From: Vicia villosa
Lineage: Eukaryota > Streptophyta > Magnoliopsida > Fabales > Fabaceae
Assembly: GCF_029867415.1 (NCBI RefSeq)
Contig: NW_026705004.1
Span: 101,001 to 165,000 of the forward strand
DNA: 64,000 nt
Direction: 5' to 3'
Positions 53,101-61,800 of the stretch are shown piece by piece. The notes under the pieces are model-generated. The model saw nothing but the letters and a program-made list of their open reading frames with translations. It made no database searches and was not told the DNA's origin. Position 1 is the first letter of the stretch. The number at the start of each line of letters is the position of its first letter. Both the position numbers and the translations under genes were made by a program.

Positions 53101-53455
53101 TCCCTCTAGTAGCATGTTCAGTGAGGTTCAGATTTGTCATCATGTTTAGCAAATCAACATATTCACTACTCTGTACCTCCTTCCCTCCAACTCTATCACT
53201 GATTTTCAGGACATTGTTAAAATCTCCAATTATAAGCCAAGGCCCCTTTATGTTGCTACTATATTCCTCTATATTCTCCCACAAGCTTTTCCTTTTGGAT
53301 ATTTGGTTGTGAGCATAAACAGCTGAGATATAATGAGCAAATTCACCATTAAGATGATAGACCTCGCAGTGTATTACTTGGTCTGTAGACTGTATCATTT
53401 TCAGGCACCATTTAGTTGGGTTCCACATAAGCCAAATCCTACCATTTTCAGCCAA
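50146..53455 (-). mobile_element. 5'-truncated L1-type LINE with open ORF2
   Basis: On the minus strand it runs from 53455 to an A tail (T run to about 50157). It is flanked by the direct repeat ATGTAATTTTT (50135-50145 and 53456-53466). Truncation falls within the endonuclease domain, so ORF1 and the start of ORF2 are absent. Clean ends and an unbroken frame mark a recent insertion. Confidence 0.88.
50276..53455 (-). CDS. LINE ORF2 (endonuclease part, reverse transcriptase, zf-RVT), 5'-truncated
   Basis: 1,059 codons without a stop, from the insertion border to TAG/TAA 50276. The first codon in the frame is TTG at 53455; it is not a real start, since the true N-terminus is lost. In order: the C-terminal part of an APE-like endonuclease (IIGDFNNVL, YSRIDRALC, ISDHNSLRL), linker, RT (LVTLIPKTKDAKTVKDLRPI, SQSAFVPGRNIQDN, DVQKAYDTVEW, RGIRQGDPISPLLFVLVMDY, ICFADDLLLFAR), thumb (LPFKYLGVPLSSRR) and zf-RVT (ARPRAKFHLWLLFMGRLPT, CVSCPAMESIDHLFFQC). 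RT would copy the LINE RNA at the target; the FADD box is intact. Without a promoter and start, expression is unlikely. Confidence 0.88.
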   Translation of the reverse strand: MAENGRIWLMWNPTKWCLKMIQSTDQVIHCEVYHLNGEFAHYISAVYAHNQISKRKSLWENIEEYSSNIKGPWLIIGDFNNVLKISDRVGGKEVQSSEYVDLLNMMTNLNLTEHATRGRNYTWSNRHTTGVIYSRIDRALCNSAWFLKYPDSDLEILQAHISDHNSLRLTLQETGIIHRIRHRFKFLNCTGADPEFMELVKNNWNRKIKGGAMYVVWHKLLSLHGPLGNLNKKIFKRSQNIQDSREKLQQAQLSLAKDPFNTELIKDVKASTDELFLKIETDEKILMQKAKIDWIQLGDGNNKYFYANLKEKNKQTNMRRLESKTGTMLTEFKDMEVEILQFYEALVGTNTPIMRHVDIEAIRRGPVLSTEKANLLISPVTEKEIWQALNGIGDYKAPGIDGFNASFFMQSWQIVKDDVVRAVQEFFCHKRIYMEANCSLVTLIPKTKDAKTVKDLRPIACCSTLYKIISKVLTNRLRMVIGDIVDESQSAFVPGRNIQDNILIAHELIRGYNRKHLSPRCTIQMDVQKAYDTVEWIALKHIMQELRFPTDFVDWIMLCLTTVSYQYTINGQISKRLQAKRGIRQGDPISPLLFVLVMDYLHRCLAKLNDNPKFHFHPKCARLKITNICFADDLLLFARADPSSIQLLMQVFSNFSQATGLKANPNKCKVYFGGTNEREKDTILTITGFEEGTLPFKYLGVPLSSRRLSINQCQPLVDKITARIQHWTAHLLSAAGRGQLVKSVLFSVAAYWMQVFPLPKKIIKQVESICRMYLWSGKSSNSRKAPIAWDIVCNPKNAGGMNITSLMEWNQATMLKLLWNIQGKKDKLWIKWLDAYYVKGRDIQDWNPPQDCSWILRRIMKSRELCLHIPDWHSILQDDKFVVSKQYHRLRGDKQKVEWQTVFFNNAARPRAKFHLWLLFMGRLPTKDRLQRFGISTESTCVSCPAMESIDHLFFQCKASSTIWHRMLQWIGYQHTVQNWNVERVWLIKELSKKGWRRLLLKMILAETTYAIWRARNDIVFNNTPMDQAAILDQIQHIVYIRGRGYKKLQGHVELLRRD

Positions 53456-53466
53456 ATGTAATTTTT

Positions 53467-53764
53467 AAAAATAAAAGATTTGTAGTGTAAAAACCAATAA
53501 ATTTAATGTATTTAAGTTAATTAAAGAAAATAACATTTTTAATTATTAAAATATATTATTTATTATGAACTACCATAATATGAACATTTTTTAAAATGAA
53601 AAAAAAATATTGAAGAATGAAAAATATTTATAGGGAGTATCAAGAGTATCTAAGATTACAGCGGAATACATTAAACAAAAATCAAACTACATGTGGTTGT
53701 CCACATACAAGTGAGCTACAAGTAAATTCAATTATATCTTAAACTTTTATATAGAAACATCCAT
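53467..53764. other. Short AT-rich spacer and LINE target site
   Basis: About 280 bp with no gene. ATATAGAAACATCCAT at 53749-53764 is the left target duplication of the next LINE. Confidence 0.5.
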
Positions 53765-53857
53765 ATGATTAATATTAAATTTATGATTAACGTTTCTCTC
53801 TAGAATTTTTTCTCTAACCTCTCTCTAAAAGGGGGTTAGGGTTTAGGGGATTCTCCC

Positions 53858-55831
53858 ATGAGTGTTCATCAATTAGAAGCAGAGAGGGAAGGATGGAAGC
53901 GATTTTCATACAAAAAGTAGGCCAGGAGAGTGTATCAGCGGTGGGATTCTTTTCCTTTTGGGGGAAGAAATCATAATCAACCAGGACAGAGCAAGGAGGT
54001 GACGTCTTTTTACGTGTCTGAGTTCCCCGAGTCATCTTCAGCAAAGGATTTGTTCGAGTTGTTTGGTTGCAATGGCAGTGTCGTTGAGGTCTCAATCGCA
54101 CCATGGAGGAATAAATTCAGAAAACGGTTTGGCTTTGCGCGATTCGTGGAAGTGAAAGACGGTCGAAGGCTTGCAATTCGTTTGGACAATATCATTGATT
54201 CGGGGAAGAAGATTCACGTGAATCTTCCTCGTTTCCAGAGGGTACGGGCAGGTAGGAATTCAGGTAGGGGCGCTTCGCAGGGGAGGGAAGAAGGGTTGAA
54301 TTTCAATTTGAATAGGAGGTTTGGGGAAGATAAGGGGTGGACGCAAGCGAAGAGGAACGGCAGAACCTCCACTAATGTGGTGGCGGAAAACTCAGAGATG
54401 GTTAACATTGGGGTCACAAAGGAGGAAGTTTAGTTTTGCTTCAAATCTAATGCTGAATGCAAGCAGAAAATGCTTAAGGCATTTGTTGGTTATGTGTTAA
54501 TTCCAGGCTCAGCTTATAAAATTCAAACGTATTTGGAGAAGGAGGGAATATATGCAATCAAGGGAACACCATTAGGGGGAAATTTGTGGTTCAGAGAGGA
54601 GGAAACATGGTGGAAATCGTGGTTCGGAGAGATTAACAAATGGGAAAAAGGGATAGTAGACGACGCTCGGGACGTTTGGCTAAGCGTATATGGGATTCCG
54701 GCTCATGTGTGGTATTCGGAGTTTTTTGTTGAACTAGCTGGTTTGTGGGGATCTTTCATTTGCATCGACGAAAGTACGGCTAGGGGAGAAGCTTTCGACG
54801 TGGCGAGATTAATGGTGAAAGTGCAATTAACATTCAAAACTCCAGATTTAGTGACTGTTTGTGTAGATGACAGAACCTTCAACCTTACAATGAAGGAGAA
54901 TGCTCTCGGATAGATTCGTAATGGAGCAGGTACGCCTAAATCTCCTCCTTATACTTCTTCTGACTCTGTAGAACTAGGTAGCTTTAATAGCTTGGTGGGG
55001 GAAGATGATTTTAGGACTGTTGAGTTTGATGATAGTATAGAATAGTATACTGTTCCTTCTGCAGCTGCAGATGTTAACATAATTGTTCAAGGTAGGTTTG
55101 ACGTTAACGGAAGCGCGAGTATTAACAAGGCGGGGCGTTCAGGGGCTGACATGGATGGGAGCACCGGAAATTCTACTACTGTCGCGGATAGTACCGTCGG
55201 CGAAGGAAGGTTTGACAAAGCTGTTTTATGTGTGAGGGGAAATTCTAGTTTGGGAGGAAGTAACAGAGAGGTTAATGTAGGTGAGGGGTTGCATTCTGGA
55301 GGAAATGGCTTGGGGGGCTGTGGCAATGTTTCGGATTCGGATCGGTCGGAGGTTGGGTGTTCTTTGGCTAACATAGTAGCAGGAGGTGGTGTGAAAAGAG
55401 TTAGATGGAAGAGGTTAAATGATATGGGAGGTGCAGGTAAAAAGGGTGGATGTACGTCGGCAGGAAAAAATAACGAGGTGAGATTTAGTAAGAGATGGAG
55501 GAAAATCTTTCAAGTTAACCGAGATACTGTTGTGAATAATAAAGGGGCTTTGGTGTTGAAGGAAAAAAGGTTGACGGGGGCTCAAAAAAGTGGAAGTGTG
55601 TCCGTGTGCTATGGTGATAAAAAAGAGGCGTATGATATTAGTAGAAACAATGCAAGACAATGGGAGTTCTTAAATAATGACTTCGAGGACAAACTTTGGT
55701 CCGTTATTGTAGCTTTGGGTGTGGTGGACAAAGAAGGTAAAAGTAAGCTTGTTAGTAGGATTGATAAGTTGGAGAAAGGAGGAGGAATAGGTGGAGAAGT
55801 TAGGAAGGAGCTAAAAATTGTGAATAAATGA
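53858..55831 (+). pseudogene. LINE ORF1 (RRM + DUF4283-like RNA-binding protein)
   Basis: One frame of 657 codons from ATG 53858 (MSVHQLEAEREGWKRFSYKK) to TGA 55829-55831, interrupted by TAG at 53918, 54431, 54911 and 55043 but never shifted. It begins with an RRM (SFYVSEFPESSSAKDLFELF, RFGFARFVEV), then a DUF4283-like region (YLEKEGIYAIKGTPLGGNLW, DVWLSVYGIPAHVWY), and a Gly/Ser-rich tail. ORF1 of plant L1 elements binds the RNA and forms RNPs; here that is inferred from the domains. A start at 53930 would be GTG and would follow the first TAG, so I prefer 53858. Confidence 0.75.
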
Positions 55832-58800
55832 TTATAGGTTCTTTGAACATAAGAGGGGGAGTGAATGCACTCAAAAGAAGGAGGATAAGTTTGTTGATTA
55901 GCAGGGGCAAAGCGGATATTTTTTTGATACAAGAAACAAAGATTACTAATATGAATGAGGTGATGGCCAAGAGTTTTTGGAAGACTTCGGAGGTGGGTTT
56001 TTCATTTTCCAATTCATGTGGAAGATCGGGGGATTACTTACTCTTTGGAATAATGATAACATAGTGGTTCTAAATAGTTTTAAAGGGGATGGATATTTGG
56101 GGATTAAAGTTGAATGGAAGGATAACTTGTACTATGTGGTAAATATTTATTCCGCGTGCAACTTGAGCAAAAAGATAATTCTTTGGAAAGAATTGTTAGC
56201 CTTGAAGGAGTTATTTAAAGATGGAGAGTAGATCATGGGGGGTGATTTCAATGCAATAAAGAATGAGAGAGAAAGGAAAGGTAGGGTGATGGTGGTGAAC
56301 AAAAAAGAGATGGAGCATTTTACGGACTTTATTTACAAAAGTTCAATGGTGGATATTCCTTGTAAAGGAAAGAAATTCTCTTGGTATAGTGGTGACGGTA
56401 GCACGAAGAGTAGAATCGACTGTTTTCTCTTATCTACTACGGTGGTAAGTAGGTGGGAGGTGATTGGTCAAGATATCGGAGATAGGGATATTTTGGATCA
56501 TTGTTCAATTTGGCTTATGAAGGATGTGTCTAATTGGGGTCCAAAATCGTTTAGATTCAACAACGAGTGGTTTTCTTTCAAGTCTTTCATTCCTTTTGTG
56601 GAGAAAGAATGGAAAAGTTTGAAGGTTGAAGGAAGAGGAGATTTCGTTTTGAAAGAAAAGCTTAGGCTTTTAAAAGACAAACTAAAGAAGTGGAATAAGG
56701 AGGTGTTTGGGAAGATTGATCTAGATATTGAGGAGGACATTAGAGAGTTGAATATGGCGGAAGAGAGATTGGCAATGGTATCTAATTCTTCTTCTTCTTT
56801 TCGTGATGCTCTTGTTGTGAGGAAGGATGCTTGTAGTAGTTTTTGGAGGAACTTGAGTATTAAAGAAAACATGCTTCTACAAAAATCTAGATTGTCTTAG
56901 ATGAAAGAAGGAGATTCCAATAGTGGGTTTTTTCACAAGGTTATGAAACAAAGAAGAAGATTAAACCATTTAGGTATGATTCTTCACTCGGGCATGTTCG
57001 TGGAAGGAGTGGAGGAAGTTAAAGAAGCGGTTTTTAATTATTTTGGGAGCTAATTCTTTGAATCGGATGAGAATAGGCCGTTGTTGGGAGGCATTCCGTT
57101 TAAAAGTATTAGTAGGGGGAGATGATGGAGCTTGAGAAACCTTTTCTTGAAGAGGAAATTAAGAAAGCGGTGTGGGATTGTGGTGGAGCAAAAAGCCCCG
57201 GGCCGGATGGGTACTCATTTCGTTTTATAAAAAATTGTTGGGCTTTTATAAAAGATGATTTCATCAAATTCTTCCATTATTTCTTCGATGGAAGTGCTAT
57301 TGCCAAGTCGGTGACTTTGTCTTTTCTTACGTTAATTCCGAAATCCAACAATCCTTTATCTTTGGATGATTATAGGCCAATTTGCTTGGTGGGGTGTATG
57401 TACAAAGTTGTAGCAAAGCTTTTGGTGGGTAGGCTAAAAGGAGTTCCTAATTCTTTAATTTCTCCGAGCCAAAGTGCTTTTGTTCCCGGTCGGCAATTAT
57501 TGGATGGTGTGCTTGTAGAAAATGAAGTGGTGGATCATGCTAGAAAGGAAGGAAATAATAGCTTGCTTTTTAAAGTGGATTTCGAGAAAGCGTATGACAA
57601 AGTGTCTTGGAACTTCCTTAGGTATATGCTCAAAAGGATGGGATTTGGTGATAGATGGTTAAATTGGATGGAGTTACTAGTGTTTAATAGTCATATGTCG
57701 GTGCTTGTGAACGGAAGTCCAACAAAGGATTTTGCGGTCCATAGAGGTTCAAGGCAAGGGGATCCACTTTCGCCTTTTCTTTTTGTGTTGGTGGCGGAAG
57801 GCCTTACGGGTCTCATAAGACAATCTAGTGAAGTGGGGGAATACCAATGTTTCAAAATTAAAGGAGAGTGCTCGGTGGAGATTCTTCAATTTGTGGATGA
57901 CACCTTATTGGTGGAGGAGGGTAATTGGAAGCATGTTTGGGCGATAAAGGCCGTGCATAGAGCTTTTGAAATTGTGTCGGGCCTTGGGATCAATTACCAT
58001 AAAAGTAAGTTAATCGATATTAATGCTAATTCTTATTTCTTAGAAGCGGCGTCTCACTTTCTTTCTTGCAAAAAGGAAGCGAGTAGCTTTTATTTTCTTG
58101 GGATTCCTATAGGATTCAATCCTAGAAAGGAATCTACTTGGGATCCTCTTGTGAGTAAGTTGAAGAATCGTTTGGAAGGATGGACAAACCGCTTTTTAAA
58201 TTTGGGAGGAAGAATCACCCTTTTGAAGTTCGTCCTTAGTTCTTTAACTATTTTCACTATGTATTTTTACAAGATGCCGAGGATAGTGGTGGAAAAAATA
58301 AAGAGTATTCAAAGTAGTTTTTATAGGGAGGGGTGCGAATACTAAGAGGAGGATTCATTGGATTAAGTGGGAGGTTGTTAACATGCCTTTTGAGAAAGGG
58401 GGGCTGGGAGTGAAAAATATTGCGGTGTTCAATTCGGCACTTCTTAATAAATGGAGGTGGAGAATTCTTCAAGGACATAATGCTTTATGGTTCAACATTT
58501 TGAAAGCTCGGTATGGTGATTTATCTTTAAATATGTGTAGAGGCGAAAGAGGTAGTAAAATCCCTTACTCCGCGTTGTTTTGGTGGAAGGATATTTTAAA
58601 GGTAGGTTCTTCATCTCCCTTTGACCCGATAGTCAATTGTAGTAGAGTTTTCATTCATAATGGCTACAATTCTTCCTTTTGGGATTCTATTTGGTTGGAA
58701 GGAGATATACCTTTAAAAGTGGAATTTCCGGAATTATTCAAGGAGTCTCTTTTAAAGAATGTTTCGGTAGCGGGTATGGGCGGGTGGGTGGAAGGGGAAT

Positions 58801-59931
58801 GAAAATGGGGCCGATTCGGGATTCCTGATTCTCTCCTTGAAAATCCGAATGGGGCGGCCAATTTTGCTCTTTTGAAGAACCGGGTAGAAGCTTTTGATGG
58901 GTGGGAGGAAAGTAAGGATCAAGTGGTTTAGAAAGGTAATTCGGGTTTGGGGTTTTCGATAGCTTCATGTTATGCTTACTATGAGAATATGTGTTTGCCT
59001 CATGGTCCTCCTAATAAGTTTGATGAAGGTTTTGGGATTACACTACAACGCGGAAGGGCTTTAAAAGCGCTCTTTTTGGGCTACTAAAGCGCTTTAAAGC
59101 GCTGCCAAAGCCTGCGCTGCCGTAGGTAACGAAAGCGCTTTTGAAAGCGCTCTGGTAGCCCCCCTATAAGAGCGCTTTTCCAGAAAAACGCTCTGGTAGC
59201 CCCCTATAAGAGCGCTTTTCCAAAAGCGCTTTCGTAGGTTGCGTTTTTTTTATTTTTTATGCTTTTTTTTAATCTTAGGCAGCGCTTTTAGTAATAAAGC
59301 GCTTTAGTAGGTGGCCCTTTAAGAGCGTTTTTTAAAAGCGCTGTCGTTGCTAAATGAGGTATTTTAAAGTGCAACCTGTAATTTCAGCCTCCCAGTTCGA
59401 TCTGTAATATTTTCGACCTGTAATATATTTTCAACCTGTAATATTTTCGACCTGTAATATATTTTCGACGATATATTTTCAACCATAGGTAGGACAATAT
59501 ATATATATATACTAATATAATACCATTATAATATCCAAAATTATATATATACATCATTATAGTTCCTGTCAAACAAACTAAATCATGTAAAGTATGAATA
59601 CAGAAAGTTTCACATGTAACTAACTCATGTCAAACAAACTAAATCAGTAACATCAACAATATTATACTTCAAATATTGGCAACAATATGAACAAAGTTAG
59701 TAACCATCCTAGAGTACTATAATATTATACTTCAAATCGACACAAATCCTACATGAATAGCTGATGAATATAAAATTGACACAAATCCTCTTTGATTTCT
59801 TCCAACTTAAGTCTCGTGTAAGAAGCAGCATAGAAGTCGTCAAAGTGCTACAGAACAAAGACATAATATGAATGATTTAGTTAAATGTAATAAATTATAA
59901 GAAGTTATCTAATTAAGTTATAAATCCATAC

Positions 59932-60027
59932 CGTGATTGGAATCTCTAATTGATTCGTTTGAAGGATTTCTTTCATAAACCTCAAAACATAGTATCCGCA
60001 ATCTGAACTGTTTCGCTGTATCGGACA
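59932..60027 (-). pseudogene. Ulp1 Cys-box exon left in CACTA-4
   Basis: A 96 nt minus-strand exon with good borders reads CPIQRNSSDCGYYVLRFMKE, the Gln/Cys motif of a C48 protease. It matches the exon at 21116-21210 in CACTA-2. An upstream exon (SIQVFRSQRDAQ-like, about 60120-60200) is also kept. The catalytic His exon is gone, so no enzyme can be made. Confidence 0.75.
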
Positions 60028-60229
60028 CTACATAGAAAAACAAATAAGATTTTATAGTTGTCTTGTTTTATCAAGTAGCATAAATATTATAAGCAAAATT
60101 GTGAAAAGTAATGTACCTGCACTTTGATCCAAGTAATGTTGTTTGATTTAGTCTGGGATACCTGTGCGTCTCGTTGACTTCGGAACACTTGTATTGATCT
60201 AACAAAAATATAAAAGCATATTATAAGGG

Positions 60230-60830
60230 AATTTGCAGTCAGATTAAAATGGTGACTCACATTACAATTTCATCAGATTCTTCTAGGTAGAGAATATGTA
60301 ACATGAAACACAAAGCATGTTAAAATTCATTATTTATGTAAGAATGAAAATAAAATGGTCTTTGAAATGTAGATAGGAAGCCGTTTTCCGATCAAGAACA
60401 AATTAAAAATTGAATCCAAACTTATCTATCAAAAAATTGAAGAACTACAGAAATACCGCAATCCCTAATCCCAGTCAAGAACTAATCCCTGTCAATCCCT
60501 TAATAACCCCATTACATCAGAATCAGTATAGAGAATCAGCATACAAACGTAAATGAAGAATTGAAATGAAAATGGAAGAACCTGTACGTTTCTTCAGCTT
60601 TAATATCTCCTTCGTATTCTCTCGGCTTCTTTGCGTGAGTTGTGGGAGATTGGTTTCTGCAGATTCGAAGTGAGGGCGACGACAGTTGAATTCGTGAATT
60701 CGTGAATTCGTGAATGCGTGTGCGTGAATTCGTGAATTCGTGAATTTGTGAATGCGGTTGAAGTTTGCAAGTTGATTTTCTGAGTTTTCTGGGCAGAGAA
60801 AGAGGAATTAGGGATTATGAAACGCGTTAG
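60230..60830. other. CACTA-4 leader region
   Basis: Likely the leader of the deleted gene on the minus strand. It contains the GTGAATTC microsatellite at 60687-60760. No other gene is recognised. Confidence 0.4.
60687..60760. repeat. GTGAATTC/GTGAATGC tandem repeat
   Basis: About nine copies of an 8 bp unit (GAATTCGT and GAATGCGT variants) in the leader of CACTA-4. Confidence 0.8.
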
Positions 60831-61800
60831 TATAATTTTGTTTTTAAAAATTTTAATTTTAAAAAGGCTATGACAGCGCTTCTGAAAAGCGCCTTCGTAC
60901 CCATGCCTTTACCAGCGCTTTTTAGGGTAAAAGCGCTCTTGTACCCCACCCCCTATAGCAGCGCTTTCATAACCCCCATATAAGAGCGCTTTTGAAAAGC
61001 GCTTTCGTACCTATGCCTTTACTAGCGCTTTTTGAAAGCGCTTTCGTAACCCCCCTTATAAGAGCACTTTTTTTGCGTGTTTTTTAATTTTGTTTTTAGC
61101 GAAACCTATACCAGCGCTTTTTCCTAAAAGCGCTTTCGTAGGGGTGCTGCTAAAAGACAAATTTGGCATAGTGTTATATGAAAAATGGAAGTGTCGTTTA
61201 AAATTAAAGCTTTAGGTTGGAGATTATTTCATGATAGACTTCCCACAAAGGATCTTTTGTTGTTAAGAGGTATATCCTTTTCTAGTGATAATTCTAATTG
61301 TATCATGTGTGGTGGTTGTTTGGAAAATAGTAGGCATGTCTTTTTTGGTTGTAGGGTGGTTAAGAAGGTGTGGAGGGAAATTGCTTTGTGGGTAGGAAAA
61401 GGGGCCGCTATGGAGGAGGAGGGTTTGTCGAGTTTTATGGAGTGGCCTATTTTTTTCCGTCAAAATTATGTCAAGGATAGGAAATCGGGAGTCGTGTGGC
61501 TAGCTACTACATGGACACTTTGGCTTCTAAGGAACGGAGTTTGTTTTCAGAAGGATAATTGGAGCGTTAACAACACCGTTTGGAATATAAAGATGTTAGT
61601 TTGAAGATGGTCTTTTTGTGGGAAAATTACTTATCCCAATTACTCCTTTTACGAGTTTATTAAGGATCCTCTACTTTTTCTCTTGTAATGTAATTGGTGT
61701 GTAATTTTTCTTTTTCTTGTCGGGATTTCCCGTTTCCTCGTGTAATCGGGTTGGAGAACCCTTAGGTCTCCCTTTCAATACGACTTGCTTACACAAAAAA

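Larger units (their letters stand above)
59041..61173 (-). mobile_element. CACTA-4: deletion derivative of the CACTA-2 family
   Basis: 2,133 bp with ends CACTACAACGCGG and the complement of CACTATGCCAAATTTGTC, flanked by TTA (59038-59040 and 61174-61176). It shares AGCGCTTTT/AAAAGCGCT subterminal repeats, the CCTGTAATATTTTC tandem array (59372-59490) and a 3' exon with CACTA-2. TNP2 and most of TnpA are missing, so it depends on another copy. It splits LINE ORF2; removing it and one TTA restores the zf-RVT region next to the upstream coding sequence. Confidence 0.9.
55828..61686 (+). pseudogene. LINE ORF2 (endonuclease, reverse transcriptase, zf-RVT), split
   Basis: ATG 55828 overlaps the ORF1 stop by 4 bases. 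In order: APE endonuclease (SLNIRGG, LIQETKI, MGGDFNAI, DHCSIWL), RT (LTLIPKSNNPLSLDDYRPI, SQSAFVPGRQLLDG, DFEKAYDKVSWNFLR, RGSRQGDPLSPFLFVLVAEG, LQFVDDTLL with Val for the usual Ala), the thumb and, past CACTA-4, zf-RVT (MEVSFKIKALGWRLFHDRLP, CIMCGGCLENSRHVFFGC). Stops include TAG 56229, TAG 56898, TGA 58800 and TAG 58929, all where TGG is expected; frameshifts lie in G runs near 56029, 57115 and 58325. CACTA-4 interrupts it at 59040. Confidence 0.85.
53765..61800 (+). mobile_element. Near full-length L1-type LINE, split by CACTA-4
   Basis: Flanked by the 16 bp direct repeat ATATAGAAACATCCAT (53749-53764 and 61801-61816). Without CACTA-4 (59041-61173) and its duplicated TTA the LINE is about 5.9 kb: a 5' UTR of about 90 bp, ORF1 (53858-55831), ORF2 (from 55828), a 3' UTR and a short A-rich tail. 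ORF1 and ORF2 overlap as ATGA. Decay is by several nonsense changes and three frameshifts. Its 3' end with target duplication and flank recurs at 1235-1500. Confidence 0.9.

Noticed and set aside
53930..54433. A separate RRM gene starting at 53930
   Set aside because: 53930 is GTG after a TAG; the frame is continuous with ATG 53858 and with the rest of LINE ORF1.
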